DNA of 64,000 nt from Pauljensenia sp902373545 (GCF_041432775.1 NZ_JAPWAG010000002.1:62001-126000); one strand, 5' to 3'. Shown: positions 18,457 to 27,810, counted from the first letter of the stretch. The notes: generated by a model from the sequence alone, not told the origin. Numbers and translations are program-made.

Positions 18457-18501
18457 GACGAGGCCGTGGACCGTGAGCGGTCACGGAACCACGGCCTCGT
18501 C
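18457..18501 (-). terminator. hairpin built from an inverted pair of GACGAGGCC motifs
   Basis: GACGAGGCCGTGG (18457-18469) and its exact reverse complement (18489-18501) form a perfect 13-bp stem with a 19-base loop, 28 bases beyond the phosphofructokinase stop codon. Confidence 0.75.
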
Positions 18502-18528
18502 AATCCCTGGGAAAACGGGACGGACTTC

Positions 18529-20784
18529 CTACTCGACGGGGTCGTCGATGGGGATCGGGGTGGCCTCGATGCCCGGGTTCTGCAGGGACACGATGCGCTG
18601 GACGGGGAGGAGGTCGAGCCACCACTGGGCGAAGGGGCGGCGATTCTCGATGTCCAGATCGTCAAACATCCGCTTGACAGGACGCGCCTCCATCGCGGCG
18701 CCGACCTGGCCGATGTAGTAGGCGCCGCGGTCACCACGCTCGAACTGGCCGACGAGCTGCTCGAAGGCGCGTGCCACGAGGCGCGTGGCGAGCAGGCGGT
18801 CGTAGGGCGAGGGCGAGCCACCCTGCTGCATGTGGCCGAGTGCCTGATGCCGCACGTCGTAGATGCCCTCGGACTCGGCGTTGAACACGTCGGCCAGGAA
18901 ATCCCGGTCGTAATACTGCGACGCCGACTCGTTGACGAGCGTCAAGAAGAGGCGGCGGCCCGACTTGAAGGAGCCAACCATGCGCTCTGCGTCCGCGGCG
19001 ATCTGCTGGAGGGAGGGGGACTCCTCGTTGATGTACATGTACTCGGCGCCGCTGGACAGGGCGCTCATGAGAGTCAGGTAGCCGCAGCGTCGGCCCATCG
19101 TCTCGGCGATGAAGCAGCGCTTGGAGGCGGCCGCGCTCTCCTTGATGCGGTCGATCGCCCACGTCGCGTTGTTGATGGCCGTGTCCGTACCGATCGCAAG
19201 CTCGCAGCCGGGCAGGTTGTTATCGATGGAGGCGGGGATCAGCAGCATCGGGATGCGGAACGCCGGGTAGCGGTCCTTTTCCGCCTGGATCGCGTGGACG
19301 CCCAGGTAGGCGTTCATGCCGCCGATGACGAGGAGGGCGTCGATCTCGTTGCGCTCGATCGCGCGTCCCAGCGCGTAGAACTGCTCGATCGGCGGGACAT
19401 CGCGCTTCGTGCCCAGCTCCGCGCCTCCCTTGAAGGCCCAGCCTTCGACGTCGGACCAGCTCAGCTCGCGCACGCGATCATCCGCCAGGCCACTCCACGA
19501 ACCATCGACGCCCAGCATCGTCCAGCCGCGCGCGATGCCCAGGCGCACGGCCACGCGGGCCGCCGTGTTCATGCCGGGGGCCAAGCCACCCGCATGCAGG
19601 ATCGCGACGCGCTTGATGTCGCCCGTGGGCTCGGGAATCAGCTGCGGGGGCGTGGACAGCAGGTGATAGATGCCCACCATCGAGGAGAAGGACGAGCCGC
19701 GCGACGCCTGGGCAGCAGCGTAGTCGCCCGCGGCAATGAGATCTTTGACCGCGCGCGTATCGTGGACGGCCTTCATGAGGGGGACGCGGGTGATGCGGTT
19801 GCGACGAACGCCCAGGATCACAGGTTCGTCCTCGCCCGTGGACGCCAGGATCTCCTGGACCGCCGCGTAGCCCAGCAGAGTCGACATCCAGCGGTCGTAG
19901 GCCGACGGGGTGCCGCCGCGCTGCACGTGCCCAAGGATCGTCACGCGGGCATCCTCACCCGTACGCTCCTCGATCGTGTCGGCGACGAGCTGGGTGGACA
20001 GTTCGTTGCCGTCGCGGTCATGCGCGCCCTCAGCGACCAGGACGATGGACTCGCGGCGGCCCGCCTCGCGCCCCAGGCGCAGGTGCTCGGCCAGATCGTC
20101 CTGCCATCCCGGTCCTGCGGGGTCTTCGGGCGTGAAGACGTAGTCGGCGCCGCCCGCGACGGCCGCCATGAGGGGCAGGTAGCCGCAGTGGCGTCCCATG
20201 ACCTCGACGACGAATGTGCGCTGGTGCGAGGCAGCGGTGCTGGTCAGCTGGTCGATCGCGTCCAGGATGCGGTGCAGGGCGGTGTCCGCGCCGATCGTCA
20301 TGTCGGTGCCGACCATGTCGTTGTCGATCGAGCCGACCAGGCCGACGATGATGAGGGCCGGATGAGCGTCCGCGAACTCCTGCGTGATGACGCCCTCGGC
20401 GACCAGCTCAGCCACGTGCTGGGGCCATTCCTTACGGAACTCGTTCGTGCCCGACAGGGAGCCATCGCCGCCGATCACGACCAGGTGATCGATGCCGTGC
20501 TCCAGCAGGTTCGCGGCAGAGCGATGACGGCCCTCGTAGGTGCGGAATTCAGCGGAACGAGCGGTGCCGATGACGGTGCCACCCTCGGCGAGAATCGAAG
20601 ACACGTCCGACCAGCCCATCTTCTTGATGGAATCGCCCCCGTCGCACGCCCCCTGCCAGCCTTCCAGGATCGCATAGGGCTGCGCGCCCTTCGCCAACGC
20701 CGTGCGCACCACTGCGCGGACGGCCGCGTTCATGCCCTGGGCGTCGCCGCCCGAGGTCAGGACACCGATACGGACTGTGCTCAT
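18529..20784 (-). CDS. pfkA: tandem-domain 6-phosphofructokinase, animal-like type
   Basis: Predicted 751 aa starting MSTVRIGVLTSGGDAQGMN, about twice the usual bacterial length; an in-frame start 18 bases upstream is possible. The first half has GGDGS (Gly there indicates ATP rather than pyrophosphate as donor), SIDNDMVGTDMTIG with the catalytic Asp, and LGHVQRGGTPSAYD. The second half is homologous but degenerate: GGMN replaces GGDG and SIDNN replaces SIDND, so it is probably regulatory. This mirrors animal and fungal phosphofructokinases. Stretches such as TSGGDAQGMNAAVRAVVR and EVMGRHCGYL read like the muscle enzyme as I remember it. Catalyses ATP-dependent phosphorylation of fructose 6-phosphate. 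Confidence 0.93.
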   Translation of the reverse strand: MSTVRIGVLTSGGDAQGMNAAVRAVVRTALAKGAQPYAILEGWQGACDGGDSIKKMGWSDVSSILAEGGTVIGTARSAEFRTYEGRHRSAANLLEHGIDHLVVIGGDGSLSGTNEFRKEWPQHVAELVAEGVITQEFADAHPALIIVGLVGSIDNDMVGTDMTIGADTALHRILDAIDQLTSTAASHQRTFVVEVMGRHCGYLPLMAAVAGGADYVFTPEDPAGPGWQDDLAEHLRLGREAGRRESIVLVAEGAHDRDGNELSTQLVADTIEERTGEDARVTILGHVQRGGTPSAYDRWMSTLLGYAAVQEILASTGEDEPVILGVRRNRITRVPLMKAVHDTRAVKDLIAAGDYAAAQASRGSSFSSMVGIYHLLSTPPQLIPEPTGDIKRVAILHAGGLAPGMNTAARVAVRLGIARGWTMLGVDGSWSGLADDRVRELSWSDVEGWAFKGGAELGTKRDVPPIEQFYALGRAIERNEIDALLVIGGMNAYLGVHAIQAEKDRYPAFRIPMLLIPASIDNNLPGCELAIGTDTAINNATWAIDRIKESAAASKRCFIAETMGRRCGYLTLMSALSSGAEYMYINEESPSLQQIAADAERMVGSFKSGRRLFLTLVNESASQYYDRDFLADVFNAESEGIYDVRHQALGHMQQGGSPSPYDRLLATRLVARAFEQLVGQFERGDRGAYYIGQVGAAMEARPVKRMFDDLDIENRRPFAQWWLDLLPVQRIVSLQNPGIEATPIPIDDPVE

Positions 20785-20906
20785 GATTCTGCCATCTTTC
20801 ATTGACGGAGCGGGCCGCGAGGCCCAGTGTGCCTAGCGTGTCCTATTCTACGTGACCTGCGCCTCCACCACTAGGGCCAAACTCCCATTTACCGAGAAAA
20901 CGACAA

Positions 20907-20938
20907 GTGCGCGCCCGCCGGAATCGGCGGGCGCGCAC
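20907..20938 (-). terminator. hairpin after the symporter gene
   Basis: GTGCGCGCCCGCCG and CGGCGGGCGCGCAC form a perfect 14-bp stem with a GAAT loop, 18 bases beyond the stop codon of the minus-strand symporter gene. Confidence 0.7.
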
Positions 20939-20956
20939 AGGGCGGATCAACGGGAC

Positions 20957-22288
20957 CTACGCGGTGGCGTCCGCGCCGTTGCGGGCGGCGGAGTCGGCGA
21001 GCTCCTCGGGGCTGACGACGCCCTCGACCGACACGCGGTCCAGGTAGGCCATGCCGTCAAACGCGAGCTCACGGGCGTTCTCCGGGTCACCCTCGTTACC
21101 AATGGAGCCGTGGGCCATGCGATCCACGACCAGCGCGATCGCACCGTCGCCCGTCACGTTCGTCGCGGTGCCGAAGGAATCCAGCGCGATGTAGGTGGCG
21201 ATCATGAGCGCAACCTGCGCGTCGTCGAAGCCCAGCATCGAGCTGAGCAGGCCGGTGGCCGCCATGATGGCGCCGCCGGGGACGCCGGGGGCAGCGACCA
21301 TCGTGATGCCGAGCATGAAGATGAAGCCGACCCACTGGAGGCTGGACACCGTCAGGCCCTGGGTCAGGACGATCGCGAACGCGAACGCGAAGATCTTCGA
21401 GGTCGAGCCAGCCAGGTGGATCGTCGCGCACAGCGGAACCGTGAAGGAAGCAACCGCGTCGGACACGCCATTCTTCTTCGTCTGACGCAGCGTCACCGGG
21501 ATGGTGGCCGCAGAGGACGAGGTGCCCAGCGCCGTCAGGTAGGCGGGCATCATGGTCAGCAGCGCCTTGATGGGGTTGCGGCGAGCAACCGCGCCGGCGA
21601 CACAGAACTGAGTCAGCAGGATGACGACCTCGAGGACCAGGACGACGACCACGACGCGCAGCAGCGTGCGGATAACGGAGGCAGCCTCACCGGTGTAGGT
21701 CAGGTTCAGGAAGATGCCGAAGATGTGCAGGGGCAGCAGCGGGATGATGATCGTCTCGATGAGGCGCGTGATGATGGCGCGGAACTCGATGAAGCCCTTA
21801 CGCAGGACGCCGCGCGGAACCATCGACAGGCCCAGGCCCACCACGAAGGACAGCAGCAGAGCCGTCATAACCTGCAGGGGCGCGGGCATCTCGATCGTGA
21901 AGTAGGACTCCAGGGCGCTACCGGGCTCCGCCACCGAGGCCAACTGCGTAGAGGCGAGCAGGCGCGGGAACAGGGCGGCGCACACCAGGAAGGTCAGGAA
22001 CCCCGAGAAGAGCGTCGAACCGTAGGCAATCGCCGTCGTGATGCCCAGCCACTTGCCGGCGCCGCGACCCAGATCCGCAATAGCGGGGGTCACCAGGCCG
22101 ATGATGATGAGCGGGATAGAGAAGGAGAGGAACTGGCTGAAGATAGCCGAGAACGTCGCGAAGATACGGCCGATCTCCACGGGAACCAGGTGGTTGCCGC
22201 CGACACGGATCGATCCAAGGACGGTCGCGAGGATGATCGCAGCGATCACCCACACGAGGATTCCAGACTTACGCAGGAACGCGCGCAT
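20957..22288 (-). CDS. dicarboxylate/amino-acid:cation symporter (SDF family)
   Basis: Predicted 443 aa. The ATG at MRAFLRKSG is preferred because AAGGTG lies seven bases before it; an in-frame GTG nine bases upstream falls in that site. About eight membrane helices are present, with two hairpin-loop regions such as GTSSSAATIPVTLRQ, the Ser-rich re-entrant loop of glutamate-transporter homologues (GltP/DctA/SstT). A second conserved stretch is PGVPGGAIMAA. Imports glutamate, aspartate, serine or C4-dicarboxylates with Na+ or H+. Sequence alone does not separate these substrates. Confidence 0.85.
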   Translation of the reverse strand: MRAFLRKSGILVWVIAAIILATVLGSIRVGGNHLVPVEIGRIFATFSAIFSQFLSFSIPLIIIGLVTPAIADLGRGAGKWLGITTAIAYGSTLFSGFLTFLVCAALFPRLLASTQLASVAEPGSALESYFTIEMPAPLQVMTALLLSFVVGLGLSMVPRGVLRKGFIEFRAIITRLIETIIIPLLPLHIFGIFLNLTYTGEAASVIRTLLRVVVVVLVLEVVILLTQFCVAGAVARRNPIKALLTMMPAYLTALGTSSSAATIPVTLRQTKKNGVSDAVASFTVPLCATIHLAGSTSKIFAFAFAIVLTQGLTVSSLQWVGFIFMLGITMVAAPGVPGGAIMAATGLLSSMLGFDDAQVALMIATYIALDSFGTATNVTGDGAIALVVDRMAHGSIGNEGDPENARELAFDGMAYLDRVSVEGVVSPEELADSAARNGADATA

Positions 22289-22456
22289 GTGTTTCACCTT
22301 GAGAATAGGGACGATGGGTCACCCACAGCATGCCCGACCTTTACGAATACTTGAACTCGAAACCACGATGCGGGATATGCGTGACGCATCCCCCTCGAAT
22401 CTCTCATCCTTGACGAGGCCGGGGTTTGCCTTGGAGCCTCAACGATCCCTCGCGCG

Positions 22457-22747
22457 TCAGCGAACCGCCATCGTGGACACGAACGGAGCTAGATACCAGA
22501 TAATCGCGGCGAGGATCACGTACACGATCGCGTCGGCGAGTCGGCCGCGTGACGCGAACCATGGTCGCCCGGGCGTCCACAGGCGCACAATCCCCATTCC
22601 GACAAGGACTGCGACCATCAGCATGACGGCACGATGACGGTGATCCGTCACGGCAAGGGCAATAACTCCGAGGACTGCGCTAGCGCTCAGGGCAGCACCG
22701 AGAAACGCGCCCAGTCGCGCGCGCACGGTCCTTTCCTCGTTCTCCAC
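22457..22747 (-). CDS. small DUF3017-like membrane protein
   Basis: Predicted 96 aa from a GTG preceded by TAGGGGAC; a longer GTG start 36 bases upstream is possible. Three hydrophobic segments (LGAFLGAALSASAVLGVIAL, AVMLMVAVLVGMGIV, AIVYVILAAIIWYLAPFV) separated by short basic loops match the general look of the actinobacterial DUF3017 family. Function unknown. It faces the divergent pta gene. Confidence 0.6.
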   Translation of the reverse strand: MENEERTVRARLGAFLGAALSASAVLGVIALAVTDHRHRAVMLMVAVLVGMGIVRLWTPGRPWFASRGRLADAIVYVILAAIIWYLAPFVSTMAVR

Positions 22748-22923
22748 GTCCCCTACCCTAGCGTACGATCGGCCACAATCCACCCGCGGTTCACCCTGGT
22801 CCCGCTAACCCGGCCCAGGCCTCGTCCCGAAAGAGTGCCACAAAATGAACGCGAGCGGGTTTAGGATAGAACGAAAGGCTTATGAGCCGCAGCATATCTT
22901 CTCGTCCCAAAGGAGTATTTCGA

Positions 22924-24402
22924 GTGTCTCGTTTCATCGTCGTCGCCCCCGGTTCGTCGGAGGCAGCCGCCCTCGCCACCGAAGAACTTGCCCGCGTTCT
23001 TGGCGTCACCACCGTTGACGCCCTCGCCGGCACCAGCGCCGCCGACGCCGCCCTGCGTCCCGCCACCGCTCTGCCCGCCGCCGTCGAAGCTGTGCGCGCC
23101 GCCGGTGACGACGCGCTCATCGCCCCCGCCCGCGAGGCCTCGAACCGCGCCTTCGACCACGTCGCTTGGAACCTGAACCTGGCCGCCTCCACCCGCGCCG
23201 GTGTCGTCCTCGCCTTCGATGCCGAGGGTGCCAGCGCCGAACTGCTCGCCGATGAGATCGCCGCCGCCCGCCTGCGCGCCAAGGCCGCAGCCGCCTCCGT
23301 CGTCGCCGTCGTCCTGACCGGTGGCGCGCCCGAGGTCGCCTGCGACCTGCCCGTCCTCGCCCTCCCCCTCGGCGAGGAAGCAGCCGCCGCCCTGCGCGCG
23401 ACCGCCGTCCCCACGGCCGTGACCCCGCTCGCCTTCCAGGCCGACCTCATCGAGCGCGCCCGCGCCGACCGCAAGCGCATCGTCCTGCCCGAACCCGACG
23501 ACGACCGCGTCCTGCAGGCCGCCGCCCAGGTCCTCGCCGCCGGCATCGCCGACATCACCTTCGTGGGCGACGCCGACTACGTCGCCAAGCGCGCCGGTGA
23601 GCTCGGCATCGACCTGAGCGCCGCCCAGGTCGTCTCCGTGGACGACCCCGCCTACCGCGAGCGCTACGCCGAAGAGTTCGCGCGCCTGCGCGCCAAGAAG
23701 GGCGTCACCCTCGAGCAGGCCCGCGAGAAGGTCACCGACGTGTCCTACTTCGGCACCATGATGGTCCACATGGGTGACGCCGACGGCATGGTCTCGGGCG
23801 CTGCCCACACGACCGCGCACACGATCGTTCCCTCCTTCCAGATCATCAAGACCGCCCCCGGCGTCTCCGTCGTCTCCTCCATCTTCCTCATGGCGATGAA
23901 GGACCGCGTGTGGGCCTTCGGCGACTGCGCAGTCAACCCCAACCCCACGCCCGAGCAGCTCGCCGACATCGCCGTGACCTCCGCGCGCACCGCCGCACAG
24001 TTCGGCGTCACCCCGCGCGTCGCCATGCTCTCCTACTCCACCGGCACCTCCGGGGCCGGCCCGGACGTTGACGCCGTCGTCGAAGCCACCCGCCTCGCCC
24101 GCGAGAAGGCCCCCGAGCTGGCCATCGAAGGCCCCATCCAGTTCGACGCGGCCGTCGATGCGGCCGTCGCCTCCAAGAAGCTGCCCGGCTCCGACGTCGC
24201 CGGCAAGGCCACCGTTTTTGTCTTCCCCTCGCTGGAAGCCGGAAACATCGGCTACAAGGCCGTCCAGCGCTCCTCCGGCGCGCTCGCCGTCGGCCCCGTC
24301 TTGCAGGGCCTCAACAAGCCCGTCAACGACCTGTCGCGCGGCGCCCTCGTCGAAGACATCGTCAACACCGTCGCCCTGACCGCCGTCCAGGCCCAGGGCT
24401 GA
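22924..24402 (+). CDS. pta: phosphate acetyltransferase
   Basis: Predicted 492 aa from a GTG (VSRFIVVAPG) eight bases after AAAGGAG; the upstream ATG adds 14 residues without a ribosome-binding site. An N-terminal accessory domain of about 165 residues is Ala-rich and lacks a visible P-loop. The catalytic PTA_PTB domain begins near RKRIVLPEPDDDRVLQAA, with GMVSGAAHTTAHTI and LSYSTGTSGAGPDV. Converts acetyl-CoA and phosphate to acetyl phosphate, which the next gene, ackA, uses to make ATP and acetate. Shorter than the 690-700 aa enterobacterial form. Confidence 0.93.
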   Translation: MSRFIVVAPGSSEAAALATEELARVLGVTTVDALAGTSAADAALRPATALPAAVEAVRAAGDDALIAPAREASNRAFDHVAWNLNLAASTRAGVVLAFDAEGASAELLADEIAAARLRAKAAAASVVAVVLTGGAPEVACDLPVLALPLGEEAAAALRATAVPTAVTPLAFQADLIERARADRKRIVLPEPDDDRVLQAAAQVLAAGIADITFVGDADYVAKRAGELGIDLSAAQVVSVDDPAYRERYAEEFARLRAKKGVTLEQAREKVTDVSYFGTMMVHMGDADGMVSGAAHTTAHTIVPSFQIIKTAPGVSVVSSIFLMAMKDRVWAFGDCAVNPNPTPEQLADIAVTSARTAAQFGVTPRVAMLSYSTGTSGAGPDVDAVVEATRLAREKAPELAIEGPIQFDAAVDAAVASKKLPGSDVAGKATVFVFPSLEAGNIGYKAVQRSSGALAVGPVLQGLNKPVNDLSRGALVEDIVNTVALTAVQAQG

Positions 24403-24422
24403 CGGGACCCAGGTCCCGGGGT

Positions 24423-24446
24423 CCGGTTACTATTGACGGTAACCGG
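24423..24446 (+). terminator. hairpin between pta and ackA
   Basis: CCGGTTAC and GTAACCGG form a perfect 8-bp stem with an 8-base loop in the 96-base pta-ackA gap. GGCCTCGT follows six bases later. It may attenuate read-through or protect a transcript end. Confidence 0.45.
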
Positions 24447-24498
24447 GCCCCGGCCTCGTACTTTTCCTCCCCATCCCCCCAACACGAAAGGCGAACGC

Positions 24499-25698
24499 GT
24501 GTCCTCGTCCTCCGTCCTCGTTATTAACTCCGGTTCCTCCTCCATCAAGTACCAGCTTGTCGACCCCGAGACCGGCGACGCGATCGCCAAGGGCCTCGTC
24601 GAGCGCATCGGCGACCCCATGGGCCTCATCAAGCACGTGCACGGCGACGCCGTCACCGAGGAAGAGCTCCCGGTTCCCGACCACACCGTCGGCATGCGCG
24701 AGGTCCTGCGCCTCTTCGACACGGAGGGCCCGAACCTGGCCGAGGCCGGCATCCTCGCCGTCGGCCACCGCGTCGTTCAGGGCGGCCGCCACTTCGACGG
24801 CCCGGCCCTCATCACCAACGAGGTCCGCGATCTCATCGAAGAGCTGTGCCCGCTGGCACCCCTGCACAACCCCGCCCACCTCAAGGGCATCGACGTGGCG
24901 CGTCAGCTCATGCCCGACGTCCCCCACGTCGCCGTCTTCGACACCGCGTTCTTCCAGCAGCTGCCGGACCGCTCGGCCCTGTACGCCCTGGAGACCGAAA
25001 CCGCCGAGAAGTACTCGGTTCGTCGCTACGGCGCCCACGGCACCTCCCATCAGTTCGTCTCCCAGGAGATCGCGAAGCTGGAAGGCCGCGACGACCTCAA
25101 GCAGATCGTCCTGCACCTGGGTAACGGCGCGTCCGTGTCCGCCGTCAAGAACGGCAAGCCGATCGACACGTCCATGGGCCTGACCCCCCTCGAGGGCCTC
25201 GTGATGGGCACCCGCACCGGCGACATTGATCCCGCCGTCGTGTTCCACCTGCAGCGCGTGGCCGGCATGAGCGTCGACGAGGTCGACACCCTTTTCAACA
25301 AGAAGTCCGGCATGAAGGGCATGACGGGCGAGTCCGACATGCGCTCCGTGTGGGACATGATCCACAACGATGACGACCCCGAGGCCCAGCAGCGCGCCCG
25401 TACCGCCATGGACGTCTACATCAACCGCCTGCTGAAGTACGTGGGTTCCTACACCGCCGAGCTGGGCGGCCTGGACGTCATCACCTTCACCGCCGGCATC
25501 GGCGAAAACGACGCAGCAGTGCGCCGCGAGCTGGCCGAGGCCCTCGCTCCCTTCGGCGTCAAGATCGACGTCGAGGCGAACAAGGTTCGCTCCGGCGAGC
25601 CGCGCGTCGTCTCCACTGCCGACTCGGCCGTGACAATCTACGTCTTCCCGACCAACGAGGAGCTGGCGATCGCCCGCCAGGCACTGACCTTCGCCTGA
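24499..25698 (+). CDS. ackA: acetate kinase
   Basis: Predicted 399 aa from a GTG following GAAAGGCGA; the family N-terminus VLVINSGSSSIKYQLVD fixes this start. Other signatures are GHRVVQGGRHF, RRYGAHGTSHQFVS and FTAGIGENDAAVR. Catalyses acetyl phosphate plus ADP to acetate plus ATP, the energy-yielding end of mixed-acid fermentation. Forms a likely operon with pta. Its last 321 bases occur again at 27259-27579 as a truncated copy, part of an integration scar described separately. Confidence 0.95.
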   Translation: MSSSSVLVINSGSSSIKYQLVDPETGDAIAKGLVERIGDPMGLIKHVHGDAVTEEELPVPDHTVGMREVLRLFDTEGPNLAEAGILAVGHRVVQGGRHFDGPALITNEVRDLIEELCPLAPLHNPAHLKGIDVARQLMPDVPHVAVFDTAFFQQLPDRSALYALETETAEKYSVRRYGAHGTSHQFVSQEIAKLEGRDDLKQIVLHLGNGASVSAVKNGKPIDTSMGLTPLEGLVMGTRTGDIDPAVVFHLQRVAGMSVDEVDTLFNKKSGMKGMTGESDMRSVWDMIHNDDDPEAQQRARTAMDVYINRLLKYVGSYTAELGGLDVITFTAGIGENDAAVRRELAEALAPFGVKIDVEANKVRSGEPRVVSTADSAVTIYVFPTNEELAIARQALTFA

Positions 25699-25712
25699 TC
25701 GGCTATTCCGCA

Positions 25713-25746
25713 CGAGGCCGGGGTTCCCGCGTGGGCCCCGGCCTCG
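25713..25746 (+). terminator. terminator of ackA built from inverted GAGGCC motifs
   Basis: CGAGGCCGGGG and CCCCGGCCTCG form a perfect 11-bp stem with a 12-base loop, 14 bases after the ackA stop. The whole structure recurs 1881 bases downstream. Confidence 0.8.
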
Positions 25747-25896
25747 GGCGTATCCTGGGAATGTAGCGCGAGCAAGGAGGCCCTCATGAACAACGACGTG
25801 TCAACCTTTCTAACGTATAAATTCTCACGTTACGTCCAGGTAAGTTCACTGCAAATTACAACTGCGAAGAAGCACCAAGATCCCAACAAAGGTTAA
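25746..25896 (+). pseudogene. truncated 5' end of a second cobB copy
   Basis: Bases 25746-25809 match 28156-28219, the ribosome-binding site and first codons of the intact cobB, with five mismatches by my count and no gaps. The ATG at 25786 follows GCAAGGAGGCCCTC and encodes MNNDVST like CobB's MNDDVST, then homology stops abruptly in A+T-rich DNA. The frame closes after 36 codons at 25896. It marks the left edge of the inserted segment. Confidence 0.8.
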
Positions 25897-25926
25897 CTAA
25901 AGAAAACCTAATCTAGCGAATATAAT
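25893..25926 (+). promoter_or_regulatory. possible promoter of the kinase gene
   Basis: A perfect TATAAT lies at 25921-25926, 40 bases before the kinase ATG. TTAACT at 25893 is the best -35 candidate, but the 22-base spacing is too long for a standard promoter. A+T-rich DNA makes chance matches likely. Confidence 0.3.
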
Positions 25927-25966
25927 CACACCCTATACGCAACACCATTCATACCGGAGCGCAACA

Positions 25967-27175
25967 ATGAGCAAACGAAGCCATCTGTTTAAAGTCAAAA
26001 AAGGGCAACTGTACTACGACAACAAACCTATCGGCAATTCTGAACACAATCCTGGATTCTCGCGCCTCTACTTTGAGGACGAGCCCCTCAGTGAAGACGG
26101 GGCAAATGGTGTCGTTTTTCGCGCATCACACAGCATACTCGGCATTCAGCAAGCCGTTAAGGTCTTGAGACCAGAGAAGGCTAGCGACTTCAGAAAAGCG
26201 AAGAACGAGGCAAAAAAGAATGCGAATCGAAACTTAGGGAATTCCGTAGCACATATCAACGACGCTGGAATCTACGAATACCCATCAGATATTTTCTTTG
26301 CAGTTATGGAAATCGTGAACGACGCAAAGACCCTCAAAGAGTGGATCAAACTTCGAAATCAATCACTACAAGAACTAGAGAACGACGCAAAGACCGATAA
26401 AATGCGTCTCCAAAATCGCAAGCTACGCAGTTGCGCACAAGCATTAAACGTGACAAGCGGACTACTCTTATGCACTGGCACATTATACGAAAACGACATG
26501 ACACACGGCGACCTACACACAGGCAACCTGCTAATCTCAGATACCGAAATAACAAGAACTAATTTACTTCGGTTCACAAACATCGCAACCCCCGGCTCTC
26601 TCACACCAGCAGACATTCGAATCATCGACATCGGAACAAGCAAAGCTACAGGAACAAATAGACAAATCGGAGAGATGAGAGATGTTGACAAACTTATTCA
26701 AAATACACGAGACATCCTTTCACCCCTTCTTACACACTTTAAGACATCACTCGCCGAATGGCTAACGCTAGAGAATAACAAGAAGAAGAAACGAGGTCTG
26801 TCAACATGGAAACACAACAACACACCCATCTCCCCCGCCACCCTCGCCGGAGATCTTCTTCGACTCACAATTGTCCTTAACCTAGTTCTCGGATTCGCCA
26901 CAAATGCACCCAACAAAAAAGGGTGCGTAACACTCGAAGACGATGAAGTCTCCGCCTTCAACCAATGTTTTTCATCAGATATTCCCAATATGGAGATTTC
27001 TTTCAAATTTGGAGGTTCTCAAAACAAATTGGACTATTACTCCACAGTTTCTGCTGGACTCAGCATTAATTGGCCAAAAGTATGGGAGACTATTGCTCGC
27101 AAGTATCCCGCGATTACCTCTTATCATATTGAAGAGGAGTCAGCAGGAGTTTACAAATTAGAACCCACGAAATAA
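25967..27175 (+). CDS. stand-alone protein-kinase-fold protein
   Basis: Predicted 402 aa, ATG after CGGAGCGCAACA. Kinase landmarks in order: Gly-rich loop GANGVVFR (about 45-52), Lys in QQAVKVL (about 65), Glu in KNEAKKNA (about 81), catalytic loop HGDLHTGN (about 180-187) and a metal-binding DIG in place of DFG (about 221-223). All catalytic positions are therefore present. The C-terminal about 130 residues are unassigned, and no membrane helix or sensor domain is visible. Strongly A+T-rich compared with neighbours and framed by duplicated pieces of ackA and cobB, so recently acquired. The substrate is unknown; a defence or toxin-type role is only a possibility. Confidence 0.7.
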   Translation: MSKRSHLFKVKKGQLYYDNKPIGNSEHNPGFSRLYFEDEPLSEDGANGVVFRASHSILGIQQAVKVLRPEKASDFRKAKNEAKKNANRNLGNSVAHINDAGIYEYPSDIFFAVMEIVNDAKTLKEWIKLRNQSLQELENDAKTDKMRLQNRKLRSCAQALNVTSGLLLCTGTLYENDMTHGDLHTGNLLISDTEITRTNLLRFTNIATPGSLTPADIRIIDIGTSKATGTNRQIGEMRDVDKLIQNTRDILSPLLTHFKTSLAEWLTLENNKKKKRGLSTWKHNNTPISPATLAGDLLRLTIVLNLVLGFATNAPNKKGCVTLEDDEVSAFNQCFSSDIPNMEISFKFGGSQNKLDYYSTVSAGLSINWPKVWETIARKYPAITSYHIEEESAGVYKLEPTK

Positions 27176-27258
27176 TAGTACAAGATCTTCGAATAGCTAC
27201 ACATCCTTGTTCGTAATATAAGCCCACTTCGGCAGTCCCACATCTGCCTTAGATCCGT

Positions 27259-27579
27259 CCCGAGGCACAGCAGCGCGCCCGCGTCGCCATGGACGTCTAC
27301 ATCAACCGCCTGCTAAAGTACGTGGGGTCCTACACCGCCGAGCTGGGCGGCCTGGACGTCATTACCTTCACCGCCGGCATCGGCGAAAACGACGCAGCAG
27401 TGCGTCGCGAGCTGGCCGAGGCCCTCGCTCCCTTCGGCGTCAAGATCGACCTGGAGGCGAACAAGGTTCGCTCCGGCGAGCCGCGTGTCGTCTCCGCTGC
27501 CGACTCGGCCGTGACGATCTACTTCTTCCCGACCAACGAGGAGCTGGCGATCGCCCGCCAGGCGCTGACCACAGCCTGA
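27259..27579 (+). pseudogene. truncated 3' copy of ackA
   Basis: Matches 25378-25698 of the intact ackA without gaps; I count 18 differences in 321 bases. It would encode only the last about 105 residues, including the GIGENDAAVRREL motif, and has no promoter or start of its own. Differences such as Val to Leu and Val to Phe indicate an allele from a related strain rather than a fresh duplication. Confidence 0.9.
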
Positions 27580-27593
27580 TTGTCAGGTTTGTT

Positions 27594-27627
27594 CGAGGCC
27601 GGGGTTCCCACGTGGGCCCCGGCCTCG
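27594..27627 (+). terminator. second copy of the ackA terminator
   Basis: Same CGAGGCCGGGG/CCCCGGCCTCG stem as at 25713, shifted by exactly 1881 bases, with a slightly different loop. Confidence 0.75.
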
Positions 27628-27810
27628 GGCGTATCCGTCGCGCGCATTGACTTCACCCCCACACGGCGGCTACTATCAATAGTGGTAACGGCGAGCAAGT
27701 CCTCGCAGAGTGCCAATCCGCGGGCCCACGAGCGCACACGTTGCGCCGTGGGTCTTTGCGTCTCTCAGTGAGGAGGAACAGGCTCTTCGCTTATATCGAC
27801 GAAGTTGGCG

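Noticed and set aside
22861..23820. 319-aa Gly-rich open frame antisense to pta
   Set aside because: A shadow of the Ala-rich, high-G+C pta coding sequence with low-complexity composition.
24423..24446. Riboswitch between pta and ackA
   Set aside because: Only a simple 8-bp hairpin is visible; no conserved aptamer-like elements.
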